DNA of 64,000 nt, taken from contig NZ_CP101283.1 of NCBI RefSeq assembly GCF_024298925.1, positions 3,725,001 to 3,789,000 on the forward strand. The letters are read 5' to 3'. The notes under the pieces were generated by a model that saw only the letters and a list, made by a program, of their open reading frames with translations, did no database searches and was not told the DNA's origin. Shown here one piece after another: positions 43,187 through 51,713 of the stretch. Source of the stretch: Phenylobacterium sp. LH3H17. GTDB lineage: Bacteria > Pseudomonadota > Alphaproteobacteria > Caulobacterales > Caulobacteraceae. The position numbers were made by a program, and so were the translations under genes. Each line of letters begins with the position of its first letter. Position 1 is the first letter of the stretch.

Positions 43187-43917
43187 TCCACGCCGGTCAG
43201 ATAGAGCCCGTCGGCCGGAGCGACGGGTCCGCAGGCGGCGCGGTCGCGGGCCTCCAGGGCCGCCTTCAGGTCGCCGGCCGTCCAACGCCCGATCCCCACC
43301 TCGACGATGGAGCCGGTCAGGGACCGGACTTGGCGGTGCAGAAAGGATCTCGCCTCGAAGACCAGCGCGACCTCGTCGCGCTCCCGGCTCACCCGGACCA
43401 CGTCGAGGGTCTTCTCCGGCGACTTCGCCTGGCAGTGGATGTGGCGGAACGTCGTGAAATCGTGGTGTCCGACGAGGGCCTGAGCGGCTTCGTGCATCGC
43501 CTTGGCGTCCAGCGGCTTGGCCACGTGCCAGACCCGGCCCTGGTCGAGCGCCGGCGGCGCGCGGCGGTTGAGGATCCGGTAAAGATAGCGTCGGCCGGTC
43601 GCCGAGAACCGCGCATGCCAGTCGTCCGGCGCGGCCTGGGCGTCCAGCACCACGATCGGCTGGGGGCGCAGGTGGGCGTTCAGCGCGTCGCGCACCACCT
43701 CCGGCCGCCAAGCCTTGGCCAGGTCGACGTGGATCACCTGCCCCGTGGCGTGGACCCCCGTGTCGGTGCGTCCGGCCGCGTGGACGCGCAGCGTCTCGCC
43801 GCAGAAGGCCTCGACCGCGCGCTCGATGGAGACCTGCACCGAAGGCAGGCCGTCCTGCGCCTGAAAGCCGCGATAGGGCCGGCCGTCATATTCGATGATG
43901 AGGCGGTAGCGGGGCAT
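43162..43917 (-). CDS. truA: tRNA pseudouridine(38-40) synthase
   Basis: A 251-residue enzyme modifying the anticodon arm. [20 protein letters not shown] opens it, and [20 protein letters not shown] contains the catalytic Asp in [25 protein letters not shown] and [20 protein letters not shown] are later TruA blocks. It follows fmt with a one-base overlap of stop and start, so the two are cotranscribed. Confidence 0.95.
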   Translation of the reverse strand: MPRYRLIIEYDGRPYRGFQAQDGLPSVQVSIERAVEAFCGETLRVHAAGRTDTGVHATGQVIHVDLAKAWRPEVVRDALNAHLRPQPIVVLDAQAAPDDWHARFSATGRRYLYRILNRRAPPALDQGRVWHVAKPLDAKAMHEAAQALVGHHDFTTFRHIHCQAKSPEKTLDVVRVSRERDEVALVFEARSFLHRQVRSLTGSIVEVGIGRWTAGDLKAALEARDRAACGPVAPADGLYLTGVDYAPNASK

Positions 43918-44843
43918 CAGCCCAGCACCGTCCCGGCCGGCACGGCCAGGCCGCGCAGGAAGGTCGCCGCGTCCTGCGGCCCCTTGCCCTCGCGCTGGAC
44001 GCGCAGCAGGCGCACCGCGCCCTCGCCGCAGGCCACCAGCAGGGCGTCGTCCAGCACGGTCCCCGGCGCGCCGTCGGCCTCTTCCGCCTGGGACAGCAGG
44101 GCCTTCACCCGCACCGGGCCGCGCTCGGAGGGCAGCTCGAACCAGGCGCCGGGAAAGGGCGACAGGCCGCGGATCTTGCGGTCGACCTCGGCGGCGGGCC
44201 GGGTCCAGCGGAGCCGGGCCTCCTTGGGGCGGATCTTCTTGGCGTAGGTCTCGCCCTCGTCGGGCTGCGGCGTCGCCCGGGCCTCGCCGCGTTCGACCGC
44301 GGTCATGGTGCGGGCCAGCAGGGCGGAACCCACCTCGGCCAGCCGGTCATGCAAGGTCCCGGCGGTCTCCAGGGCGTCGATGCGCAGCGTCTCCGAGGCG
44401 AGGACCGGGCCCTCGTCCAGGCCCTCGGTCATCTGCATGACCTCGACCCCGGTGAGCTTGTCGCCGGCCATGATCGCCCTCTGGATCGGGGCCGCGCCGC
44501 GCCAGCGAGGCAGCAGCGAGGCGTGCAGGTTGAAACAGCCCAGGCGCGGCGCGTCGAGCACCTCGCGCGGCAGGATCTGGCCGAAGGCCACCACCACGCC
44601 GGCGTCCAGCTTCAGCGCGGCGAAGGCCTCGATCTCCGCGGGGTCGCGCATGGAGGCCGGCGTGCGGACCGCAATACCGTGCGCCTGCGCGTAGGCGTGG
44701 ACCGGCGAGGGCTTCAGGTCCTGGCCGCGGCCGCGCGGCGCCGGGGGCTGGGAATAGACGCAGGCCACCTGATGCCCGGCCTCCACGAGGGCGGCCAGGG
44801 CGGCGACGGCGAAATCGGGGGTTCCAAGAAAAGCGATACGCAT
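43917..44843 (-). CDS. fmt: Methionyl-tRNA formyltransferase
   Basis: A 308-residue enzyme that formylates initiator Met-t[23 protein letters not shown] is the N-terminus, [20 protein letters not shown] holds the catalytic Asn/His pair and SLLPRWRG loop, and [10 protein letters not shown] follows. The C-terminal anticodon-side domain begins near [20 protein letters not shown]. Peptide deformylase (def) is 770 bp upstream on the same strand, with two small plus-strand genes between. Confidence 0.95.
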   Translation of the reverse strand: MRIAFLGTPDFAVAALAALVEAGHQVACVYSQPPAPRGRGQDLKPSPVHAYAQAHGIAVRTPASMRDPAEIEAFAALKLDAGVVVAFGQILPREVLDAPRLGCFNLHASLLPRWRGAAPIQRAIMAGDKLTGVEVMQMTEGLDEGPVLASETLRIDALETAGTLHDRLAEVGSALLARTMTAVERGEARATPQPDEGETYAKKIRPKEARLRWTRPAAEVDRKIRGLSPFPGAWFELPSERGPVRVKALLSQAEEADGAPGTVLDDALLVACGEGAVRLLRVQREGKGPQDAATFLRGLAVPAGTVLG

Positions 44844-44875
44844 TGACGCTCGTTTAGCGGCGTGGCGGTGTTTTA

Positions 44876-44900
44876 GGAACCAGGTGCAAGCTTGGCCGTT
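44876..44900 (+). promoter_or_regulatory. EcfG/SigT-type general stress promoter
   Basis: GGAAC (44876-44880), 16 bases, then CGTT (44897-44900). This is the full consensus for the alphaproteobacterial general-stress sigma factor (GGAAC-N16/17-CGTT). The start of transcription would be near 44907, leaving a leader of about 27 nt to the ATG at 44934. Confidence 0.65.
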
Positions 44901-44933
44901 CCGTTCAGTGCTGGGATAGGGAATCCATACGTC

Positions 44934-45263
44934 ATGCGCACGCTACTGACCGCCGCCGCCGTCGTCGCGATCCTCGGCCTTGCCGCCTGCTCGCCGTCCG
45001 AGAAGGCCGAAGCCCAGGCCGCCGCCGACAAGGTCGCCGCCGAAACCAAGGAAGCCGCCAGCACCGTGGCCGCCGAGACCAAGGACTTCGCCAACAGCCC
45101 CGAGGTGAAGGCGGCGGGGACCGAGATCAAGGACGCGGCCAAGGACGCGGGGACCATGGCCAAGGAAGCCGCCAAGGACGCGGCCGGCGAAGCCAAGCAG
45201 GCGATCCACGAGGCCACCGCGCCCTCACCCGCCGACGAGGCGCGCGAAGCCGCCAGGAAGTAG
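44934..45263 (+). CDS. Small helical lipoprotein, apolipoprotein-like repeats
   Basis: A 109-residue lipoprotein: signal ending LGLAAC (Cys19), then an almost purely helical Ala/Lys/Glu region with repeating A-A-x-x-x-K/E units ([20 protein letters not shown], then TKDFANS, then [10 protein letters not shown] and [20 protein letters not shown]). The periodicity gives an amphipathic helix such as in YtjA/LEA-like or apolipoprotein-type stress proteins. The strong general-stress promoter directly upstream supports a role in envelope stress. The upstream in-frame start at 44892 is rejected because it would hide the signal peptide. Confidence 0.8.
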   Translation: MRTLLTAAAVVAILGLAACSPSEKAEAQAAADKVAAETKEAASTVAAETKDFANSPEVKAAGTEIKDAAKDAGTMAKEAAKDAAGEAKQAIHEATAPSPADEAREAARK

Positions 45264-45316
45264 CCACCGCGCATTTCCACCGGCGACGCCCTTCTCGGGC
45301 CTTGGATGGACGAAGC

Positions 45317-45619
45317 ATGTTCGCACGACTCTGGACCGGCCTCGTCCCCAAGGAGAAGGCGGCCCGTTACCTCCAGCTGATGGAGGAGGTCGCGCTTCCC
45401 GACTATCGCGCCATCGACGGCAATCGGGGCGCATGGCGCCTGTCACGCGATCTCGGCGACCTCGTCGAGGTTCGGATGCTGACCTTCTGGCGCGACATTG
45501 ACGCGATCCGGGCTTTCGCCGGGGCTGATGTCGCGCGGGCGAAGTACTACGACTTCGACGCCGACTTCCTGGTCGATCCGCCGGAGACCGTCGACCATTT
45601 CGAGATGATCGGCGCCTAG
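45317..45619 (+). CDS. Antibiotic biosynthesis monooxygenase-like small protein
   Basis: A 100-residue protein with the dimeric alpha/beta-barrel look of ABM-domain proteins: [20 protein letters not shown], a helix, then [20 protein letters not shown] and [20 protein letters not shown]. No cofactor motif is visible; such proteins often act as small-molecule oxygenases or are of unknown use. It lies 53 bp after the stress lipoprotein and may share its transcript, and its last 4 bp overlap convergent def. Confidence 0.65.
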   Translation: MFARLWTGLVPKEKAARYLQLMEEVALPDYRAIDGNRGAWRLSRDLGDLVEVRMLTFWRDIDAIRAFAGADVARAKYYDFDADFLVDPPETVDHFEMIGA

Positions 45620-46125
45620 GCGGCGCGGGCCTGTTTCTTGACCTTGGCCACGGCCCGGTCCCGCTTCAGGCGCGAGAGATAGTCGATGAACAGCACGCCC
45701 TCGAGGTGGTCCATCTCGTGCTGGATGCAGACGGCGAACAGGCCCTCGGCATCCTCGATCACTTCCTCGCCCTGATAGTTCAGGTACTTCAGCTTGACCT
45801 GGCTGGGACGTTCGACCTCGTCGAAGATCTCGGGGACCGACAGGCAGCCCTCCTCATAGGGCAGGGTCTCTTCCGACGCCCAGAGGATCTCGGGGTTCAC
45901 GAAATAGCGCGGCGCCTTTTCCTCGTCGGGTCCGGCGAGGTCCATGACGATGACCCGCTTGGCCACCCCGACCTGGATCGCGGCCAGGCCGATGCCGGGG
46001 GCGTCGTACATGGTCTCGAGCATGTCATCCATGAGCGCGCGCAGGTCGTCGTCGACCTTGTCGACAGGCTGGGAGACCTGCTTCAGGACCGGATCGGGGA
46101 CAACGAGGATTTCGCGCAAGGCCAT
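45616..46125 (-). CDS. def: Peptide deformylase
   Basis: A 169-residue metalloenzyme removing the formyl group from new proteins. Motif 1 is [15 protein letters not shown] (Ile in place of the common Pro), motif 2 [14 protein letters not shown] (metal Cys), and motif 3 [19 protein letters not shown] (HExxH). Length is normal for type I. It is followed upstream by rmuC, 15 bp away on the same strand. Confidence 0.95.
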   Translation of the reverse strand: MALREILVVPDPVLKQVSQPVDKVDDDLRALMDDMLETMYDAPGIGLAAIQVGVAKRVIVMDLAGPDEEKAPRYFVNPEILWASEETLPYEEGCLSVPEIFDEVERPSQVKLKYLNYQGEEVIEDAEGLFAVCIQHEMDHLEGVLFIDYLSRLKRDRAVAKVKKQARAA

Positions 46126-46140
46126 GAGACCGCAGGTAGG

Positions 46141-47412
46141 TCAGCGACCCTTGGCCGTCAAGGCGGCGACTTGCCCGGGCTCGGCCTCATCCAGGTCGGT
46201 CGCCAGCTTGGTGAGGGCGCGGATGCCCCCGTCGACGGGGGTCAGTTCGGGCAGCTCGCGGCCCTCATGGTCGACCTTCAGATCCTCGAATCGGCGGGCC
46301 TGGGTCATGACCTGGGTTTCCAGCGAGCCCACGAACGAGTTGTAGCGCCCGACGGCGGCCTCCAGCGCCTTGCCCACCGAGGCGGCGTGGCCGCCCATCA
46401 CCGACAGGCGCTTGTAGAGTTCGCGACCCAGCTTGGAGATTTCCTGGGCGTTGGCGGCCTGCTCCTCCACCCGCCAGCCGTAGACGACGGCCTTGCACAG
46501 GGCGAACAGGGTGGTCGGCGTCACCACCAGCACGCGGCGGTCCATGGCCTCGCTCATCAGTTCGGGAGCCCGTTCCAAGGCCGCGGCCAGGAAGCTGTCG
46601 CCGGGGATGAACATGGCCACGAAGTCGGGGGAGCCCTGGTTAAACTGGTCCCAGTAGGTCTTCGCCGACAGGCCGTGCATGTGGGCCCGCACGCTCTGGG
46701 CGTGGCGGACATAGGCTGACTCGCGCACCGTCTCGTCCACCGCGTCCTGGGCATCCAGGAAGGCGTTCAGCGAGCACTTGGCGTCGATCACGAACACCGC
46801 CCCGCCCGGCAGGCGCACGGTGACGTCGGGCCGGCGGCGGCCCTCTTCGGTGTCGGTGGAGGTCTGTTCGTCGAAGTCGTAGCGATTGTGCAGGCCCGCG
46901 GCCTCCAGCACGTTGCGCAGGGTCTGCTCGCCCCAGCGGCCCTGGACGCCGGCCCCGCGGCGCAGGGCGGCCGAGAGCTTGCGCGCCTCCGACTGGGTGT
47001 CCACCGAGGCCTGCATCAGGGCGGCGATCTGGGCCTTCAGCCCGCCGCTCTCCTCGGCCCGGCTTTTCTCCACGGCGACCACCTGCTCCTGGAACTTGGC
47101 CAGGCTCTCGGCCACCGGCTTGAGCTGCGCCTCCAGCCTGGCCTGGGCCAGTTGCTCGCGGTTGTGGAACGTCTCATCGGCGCGCTTCAGCACCTGTTCG
47201 GCGATGGCGTTGGCCGCCTCGCCCTGCAGCAGGGCGGCGTTCTTCGCGCCCATTTCCTCGATCACCTTCACCCGAGTGGCGGCGTCCTGGAACTGCCAGG
47301 CGCGGGCCTCCGCCCGATTGGCCCGCCCGCGCTCCATCAGCGCCCAAGCCAGCAACGGCAGGCCGACGAGCAGCACGGCGACGAGGATCAGCAGCAAGGT
47401 CTCGAAGTTCAT
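46141..47412 (-). CDS. rmuC: DNA recombination protein RmuC
   Basis: A 423-residue protein: an N-terminal membrane helix (FETLLLILVAVLLVGLPLLA), a long coiled-coil (about 30-145), and a C-terminal nuclease-like domain with GVQGRWGEQTLRNVLEAAGL, RRRPDVTVRLPGGAVFVIDA (the PD-(D/E)xK-type strand), and VVTPTTLFALCKAVVYGWRV. RmuC limits recombination at inverted repeats. The start at 47412 begins the membrane helix; an upstream in-frame start at 47448 is less likely. Confidence 0.92.
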   Translation of the reverse strand: MNFETLLLILVAVLLVGLPLLAWALMERGRANRAEARAWQFQDAATRVKVIEEMGAKNAALLQGEAANAIAEQVLKRADETFHNREQLAQARLEAQLKPVAESLAKFQEQVVAVEKSRAEESGGLKAQIAALMQASVDTQSEARKLSAALRRGAGVQGRWGEQTLRNVLEAAGLHNRYDFDEQTSTDTEEGRRRPDVTVRLPGGAVFVIDAKCSLNAFLDAQDAVDETVRESAYVRHAQSVRAHMHGLSAKTYWDQFNQGSPDFVAMFIPGDSFLAAALERAPELMSEAMDRRVLVVTPTTLFALCKAVVYGWRVEEQAANAQEISKLGRELYKRLSVMGGHAASVGKALEAAVGRYNSFVGSLETQVMTQARRFEDLKVDHEGRELPELTPVDGGIRALTKLATDLDEAEPGQVAALTAKGR

Positions 47413-47479
47413 GCTCCGTTCTTTAGCCGGAGTCGGAGCGCGACGCACCCTCTACGTCCGGGCGAGCGGTCAAAGAAAA

Positions 47480-47503
47480 AGCCCCGGCCTCGCGGCCGGG
47501 GCT
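47480..47503 (-). terminator. Rho-independent terminator for the 47.5-48.3 kb gene
   Basis: A perfect 10-bp stem AGCCCCGGCC (47480-47489) with GGCCGGGGCT (47494-47503), loop TCGC. On the minus strand it is followed by TTTTTC, so it ends transcription from the gene at 47526-48293 before rmuC. Confidence 0.88.
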
Positions 47504-47525
47504 CTCTCATCCAGGAACGCTCGGA

Positions 47526-48293
47526 TTAGAACGTGCGGGGGGCAGTCGGGCTCGCGGTCGAGATTCCACGATCGGCGTCGCGGTCGACGGCCGCGTCCTG
47601 GCTCGCAGCTTCGTCGGCCCGCAGGAAGGAACGGTCCTCCTGATTAAGTTGGCGGGCCTGTTCGACCTCCTCGGCGGTGTAGGGCGCCGCGGTCGCGTCG
47701 AAGCGCGCCCAACCCGATTGCCGATAGACGTCGCCCCGCGTGCCCGCGTCGACGCCGCTACGGCCGTGGAGGATTCGCTCCACCTCATCGGCGTCGGCGT
47801 CATCGGCCTTCACGCTGACCAGGGTGCCGCCGCGGCGCACGCCCTCTGCGTAGACATTCGCCTCTTCGTCCGTATGGCCGGCCTCCTTGAGCGCGCCCAG
47901 CAGGCCGCCCGTGGCGCCGCCGGCGGCCGCGCCAATGGCGGCCCCCACAGCGGTGGAGATCAACCAACCCGCGGCGACCACCGGTCCGAGGCCGGGGATG
48001 GCCAGGACGCCCAAACCGGCCAGCAGACCGGCGCCGCCGCCCAGCAGGCCGCCGGTCACCGCGCCCTTTCCGGCGCCGTCCGCCACGTCGTTCTCGCCAT
48101 CGCCATTGGCGTCGCCCAACGGTCCGCCCGCGCCGGGCGCGCCGCCGGGATGGGTGTGGCCAGCGTGCCAGTTGTTGGCGTTGTTGGAGACCAGGCTGAT
48201 CTTGTCGGGGTCGATCCGGGCGCGTTCCAGGTCCTCGACGGCGTTTAGCGCTTCGGTGTGGCTGTCGAACAGCCGAGTTACGGTTCTCGTCAT
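47526..48293 (-). CDS. General-stress-protein-like membrane protein with glycine zipper
   Basis: A 255-residue protein. Residues 1-40 (TRTVTRLFDSHTEALNAVED, then RARIDPDKISLVSNN) resemble the YflT/GSP17M-type domain. A hydrophobic Gly-zipper region (GKGAVTGGLLGGGAGLLAGL through GAAIGAAAGGATGGLLGAL, about 75-135) could span or associate with a membrane. DEEANVYAEGVRRGGTLVSV is a second conserved-looking strand-helix unit, and the tail is acidic. The function is unknown. It is followed by a good terminator and preceded by another small envelope protein on the same strand. Confidence 0.7.
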   Translation of the reverse strand: MTRTVTRLFDSHTEALNAVEDLERARIDPDKISLVSNNANNWHAGHTHPGGAPGAGGPLGDANGDGENDVADGAGKGAVTGGLLGGGAGLLAGLGVLAIPGLGPVVAAGWLISTAVGAAIGAAAGGATGGLLGALKEAGHTDEEANVYAEGVRRGGTLVSVKADDADADEVERILHGRSGVDAGTRGDVYRQSGWARFDATAAPYTAEEVEQARQLNQEDRSFLRADEAASQDAAVDRDADRGISTASPTAPRTF

Positions 48294-48338
48294 AGTGTCA
48301 TCTCCCGATATTGCGTTCTTGGAGGAAATTGAGGACGT

Positions 48339-48686
48339 CTATTGGGCGGTGACCGCGCCCTTGTAGTCGACGGACACCGCCTTTTGGGCGCCGCCCTTCT
48401 TGGCCGTGCCCTGCCAGAGGCCCTGTTCGTTCTGGGTCAGGGCGCTGACCTCGGCATAGCCGGCCGACTCGATCGCGCCCCGCGCCTGGGCCTCGGTGAA
48501 CGAGTTGGCGCCCGGGGTTTGGGTCGTCTCCCCGGTGGTCGGGGTAGTGTCGACGGCCTCGTTGCGCGGCGCTTCCGAGGCGGATACCGCGGGGCCTTCG
48601 GTACGGTCGGCTTCGGTCGAGGACTTGTCGCCACAGGCCGCCAGGAGCGTCGCGGCGGCCGCGGCGCTCAACAGTATTCGCATCAT
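48339..48686 (-). CDS. Small lipoprotein of unknown function
   Basis: A 115-residue protein with a lipoprotein signal (MMRILLSAAAAATLLAAC, Cys18), a Ser/Thr/Glu-rich linker of about 40 residues, and a C-terminal domain with FTEAQARGAIESAGYAEVSA, QGLWQGTAKKGGAQKAVSVD, and YKGAVTAQ. The strand-helix pattern resembles PepSY-type modules, but this is not certain. The start at 48686 follows a GGAG; TTG 48695 and ATG 48683 are alternatives. Upstream, a minus-strand GGAAC (48741-48737) is followed by GCTT rather than CGTT, a weak stress-promoter match. Confidence 0.7.
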   Translation of the reverse strand: MMRILLSAAAAATLLAACGDKSSTEADRTEGPAVSASEAPRNEAVDTTPTTGETTQTPGANSFTEAQARGAIESAGYAEVSALTQNEQGLWQGTAKKGGAQKAVSVDYKGAVTAQ

Positions 48687-48790
48687 TTCGGTCAATCTCC
48701 GGTGCTGTGCAGAAGCAAGCCTCCGGGAGCAGGAAGGTTCCTTGAGAAATCCTCCGCGTGTTCAACTGTCGGAAATGCGACCGAAGGGAC

Positions 48791-49393
48791 CTAGGCGGGC
48801 CGTCGCGCCCGCATGGCCTGGTTGATGGTCCCGTCGTCCAGCCAGTCTAGCTCGCCGCCCACCGGCACGCCGCGGGCCAGCATGGTCACCGAGACCCCGG
48901 CGCCGGCCAGCCGTTCGGCCAGGTAGTGGGCGGTGGTCTGGCCATCGACCGTGGCCGGCAGGGCGAGGATCACCTCGTGGATGGCCTCGGACTGGGCGCG
49001 GCTGACAAGCGGCCCGATCTTCAGCGCGTCGGGGCCCACCCCGTCCAGGGCCGAGAGCAGACCTCCCAGCACGTGATAGCGGCCTCGGAAGGCCACCGCG
49101 CGCTCCATGGCCCAGAGCGCGCCTACCTCCTCCACCACGCAGATCAGCGAGGCGTCGCGGTTCTGGTCGGAACAGATGGCGCAGGGGTCCTGGGTGTCCA
49201 GCGAGCCGCAGACCGAACAGGTGCGCACCCGTTCGGCGGCCAGGGTCAGGGCCTCGTTGAGCGGGACCAGCAGCTGGTCGCGGCGCTTGAGCAGGGCCAA
49301 GGCGGCGCGACGGGCCGACCGGGGGCCTAGCCCGGGCAGCTTGGACAGCAGCGAGATAAGCCGCTCGATCTCGGGTCCGGCGGAAGCGGCCAA
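48791..49393 (-). CDS. recR: Recombination mediator RecR
   Basis: A 200-residue protein that works with RecF/RecO in loading RecA at gaps. [20 protein letters not shown] is the helix-hairpin-helix, [16 protein letters not shown] the zinc site, [20 protein letters not shown] the start of the Toprim domain, and [20 protein letters not shown] the C-terminus. It begins 1 bp after ybaB ends, in the classical dnaX-ybaB-recR operon. Confidence 0.96.
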   Translation of the reverse strand: MAASAGPEIERLISLLSKLPGLGPRSARRAALALLKRRDQLLVPLNEALTLAAERVRTCSVCGSLDTQDPCAICSDQNRDASLICVVEEVGALWAMERAVAFRGRYHVLGGLLSALDGVGPDALKIGPLVSRAQSEAIHEVILALPATVDGQTTAHYLAERLAGAGVSVTMLARGVPVGGELDWLDDGTINQAMRARRPA

Positions 49394-49394
49394 G

Positions 49395-49721
49395 CTAGAA
49401 CTTCGGCATGCCGGGAATGCCCAGGCCGGCCAGCGGGCCGGCGGCCTCGCGCATCAGTTCGGACTGCTGGGCGTCCAGCTTGCGCTTGGCGTCGGCGTGG
49501 GCCGCCACCAGCAGGTCGGAGATCACCTCCCCCTCGCCGGGTTGGAGCAGGCTCTCGTCCAGATCGACGGCGGTGAGCTCGCCGGTGCCCTTCAGGGTCA
49601 GCCTGACCATGCCGCCGCCGGAGGTGCCCTCGACCACGATTTCGGCCAGCCGCGCCTGGGCGTCCGCCAGTTTCTGCTGCATGGCCTGGGCCTGCTTCAT
49701 CAGGCCGCCAAGGTCTTTCAT
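49395..49721 (-). CDS. ebfC: YbaB/EbfC family nucleoid-associated protein
   Basis: A 108-residue DNA-binding protein. [20 protein letters not shown] is the N-terminal helix, [20 protein letters not shown] the central strands, and [20 protein letters not shown] the C-terminal helix. A GGAG precedes the start. It sits between dnaX and recR, its usual place. Confidence 0.95.
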   Translation of the reverse strand: MKDLGGLMKQAQAMQQKLADAQARLAEIVVEGTSGGGMVRLTLKGTGELTAVDLDESLLQPGEGEVISDLLVAAHADAKRKLDAQQSELMREAAGPLAGLGIPGMPKF

Positions 49722-49732
49722 CCGTTGGTCTC

Positions 49733-51532
49733 CTATTCGTCCTCATCCTCGTCCGGCGCGTCGGTCATCGGCGACGCTTCCGGAACGGGCAGGTTGCGCA
49801 CGCTGACGATCTCGGCGCCAGGGAAGGCGTCCATCACCGCCACGATGAAGGGGTCGGCCTCGATCTGGACGCGCACCTCGCGCTCCTCGCGCTTCTGGCG
49901 TTCCCAGGCGCTCTCGGCCCCGCCGCCGCCCTGGGCGGCGATCAGCCAGGGCTGGCCGGTCCATTCCTTCAGGCGGCCCACCAGGCGCTGGGCCAGGTTC
50001 ACCGGCGCGCCGGGGGCGGGCTCGTATTCCAGGGCGCCGGGCCGGAAGCTGATCGGCCGGACATAGCGTTCGACATCCAGGCGCAACGCGATGTCACGCT
50101 TCTTCTCGATCAGCGCGATGACGTCGGCGAAAGACTGCAGGGTGGGTGCGGGCTCGTTGGCCTCGGGATCCCGGGCCACCATCCGCGCCTGGGCGTTGAC
50201 CGAGCCGCCGATGCCGGCCGCCGACATCCCGCCGCCGCCGCCGCCCGAAGGGGCGGGCGCAGGTCCGCCGCTGGGCTGGGGTTCGCCCGACTGCAGCCGC
50301 TTCAGGGCCTCCTCGGGCCCCGGAAGGTCGGCGGCATAGGCCAGGCGGATCAGGGCCATGTCGCAGGCCGCCGCGGCGTCGGGCGCGCGGCGCACCTCCT
50401 CGTGGCTGCGCAGCAGCATCTGCCAGACCCGCGACAGGGTTCCGGCCGAGACCGCCGCCCCGATGGCGGCCAGTCGTCCGGCCTGCTCCTTGGGCATGAT
50501 CAGGGCCTGGGGCCCGATGGCCTTGGCCACCGCCGCCCCGTGGGCGTGGTCCAGCAGGTCCAGCATCACCTGGCCCGGATCGGCGCCGAAGCCGTAGAGG
50601 GTGCGGAAGGTCTCGATGGCCGGCCCGGCCTCGCCGCGCATGGCCTGTTCGAACAGGGTGATGGTCTGGGCCCGGTCGGCCAGGCCCAGCATGTCGCGGA
50701 TCGAGGCGGCGGTGACCGTCTCTCCGGCCTCGGCCTGGACGATGGCCTGGTCCAGCATCGACTGGGCGTCGCGCACCGAACCCTCGGCGGCGCGGGCGAT
50801 CAGCAGCAGGCCCTCGGCCTCGACGCGCGAGCCCTCGTTGGCGGCGATCATCTCCAGGTTCTTCACGATCACCTCCGGCTCCACCCGGCGCAGGTCGAAG
50901 CGCTGGCAGCGGGAGAGGATGGTCACCGGCACCTTGCGGATCTCGGTGGTGGCGAAGATGAACTTGGCGTGGGGCGGCGGCTCTTCCAGCGTCTTCAGCA
51001 GGGCGTTGAACGCCGCTGTCGACAGCATGTGAACCTCGTCGATCACATACACTTTGTATCGCGCTTCGACGGGGGCGTAGCGCACCCCGTCCAGCAGCTC
51101 GCGCATCTCGTCGACCTTGGTGCGGCTGGCGGCGTCCAGCTCCAGAACGTCCATGTGCCGCCCCTCGATGATCGCCTTGCAGTGGCGGCCGTCGACGGAG
51201 AGGTCGAGGGTCGGCGCGTGGATCGTGTCGCTTTCGTAGTTCAGCGCCCGGGCCAGCAGCCGCGCGGTGGTGGTCTTGCCGACCCCCCGGACGCCGGTGA
51301 GCATGAAGGCGTGGGCGATGCGGCCGGTGGCGAAGGCGTTGCGCAGGGTGCGCACCATCGCCTCCTGGCCGAACAGGTCCTCGAAGGTCCTGGGCCGGTA
51401 CTTGCGGGCGATGACGGTATAGGCGGCCGAGGGCTCGGCGGCGGGCGCGGGCTTCGGAGCCCCGGGCGCGCCGAACATATCGCTCGTGTCGGGATCGCGT
51501 TCGACTGTCTCGGGTTCGTCTTCGTCGGCCAT
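49733..51532 (-). CDS. dnaX: DNA polymerase III subunits gamma and tau
   Basis: A 599-residue clamp-loader ATPase. An acidic, Pro/Ala-rich leader of about 35 residues precedes YTVIARKYRPRTFEDLFGQE. Walker A is LTGVRGVGKTTTARLLA, Walker B VYVIDEVHMLSTAAFNALLK, and the sensor is FATTEIRKVPVTILSRCQRF. The C-terminal third binds DnaB and alpha and ends in an acidic run. The start at 51532 (MADEDEPE) is chosen; the frame stays open further upstream but crosses the SRP RNA gene. Confidence 0.95.
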   Translation of the reverse strand: MADEDEPETVERDPDTSDMFGAPGAPKPAPAAEPSAAYTVIARKYRPRTFEDLFGQEAMVRTLRNAFATGRIAHAFMLTGVRGVGKTTTARLLARALNYESDTIHAPTLDLSVDGRHCKAIIEGRHMDVLELDAASRTKVDEMRELLDGVRYAPVEARYKVYVIDEVHMLSTAAFNALLKTLEEPPPHAKFIFATTEIRKVPVTILSRCQRFDLRRVEPEVIVKNLEMIAANEGSRVEAEGLLLIARAAEGSVRDAQSMLDQAIVQAEAGETVTAASIRDMLGLADRAQTITLFEQAMRGEAGPAIETFRTLYGFGADPGQVMLDLLDHAHGAAVAKAIGPQALIMPKEQAGRLAAIGAAVSAGTLSRVWQMLLRSHEEVRRAPDAAAACDMALIRLAYAADLPGPEEALKRLQSGEPQPSGGPAPAPSGGGGGGMSAAGIGGSVNAQARMVARDPEANEPAPTLQSFADVIALIEKKRDIALRLDVERYVRPISFRPGALEYEPAPGAPVNLAQRLVGRLKEWTGQPWLIAAQGGGGAESAWERQKREEREVRVQIEADPFIVAVMDAFPGAEIVSVRNLPVPEASPMTDAPDEDEDE

Positions 51533-51554
51533 TGGCGCCCGAGGGTAAAGCTTT

Positions 51555-51656
51555 GGGTGGAGACCGAACGACGACCCGGAGCGAAACTCGTTGCGGCTGC
51601 TTCCTTCCGGACCTGACCGGGTTGGCGAGGCGTCCGCCCGTCGCCGATCTCCACCC
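51555..51656 (-). ncRNA. ffs: Small signal recognition particle RNA (4.5S type)
   Basis: On the minus strand the conserved domain-IV core GGTCAGGTCCGGAAGGAAGC is present, with the GGAA loop and the asymmetric internal bulge that bind Ffh. The ends pair as GGGTGGAGA (51656-51648) with TCTCCACCC (51563-51555), giving a single hairpin of about 102 nt. Location just upstream of dnaX is the standard bacterial position. Exact ends are estimated from pairing. Confidence 0.95.
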
Positions 51657-51658
51657 CC

Positions 51659-51687
51659 TATATCGCGGCCTTGAGGGTCGCGCGCAA
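51659..51687 (-). promoter_or_regulatory. Promoter of the SRP RNA
   Basis: On the minus strand TTGCGC (51687-51682), 17 bases, GATATA (51664-51659). The expected start falls within a few bases of the RNA's first paired G. The -35 is identical to that of tRNA-Arg. The promoter sits in the 57-bp gap before the divergent nudC gene. Confidence 0.6.
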
Positions 51688-51713
51688 GCGCTGGCGCAGC
51701 TACAACTCCGCGC

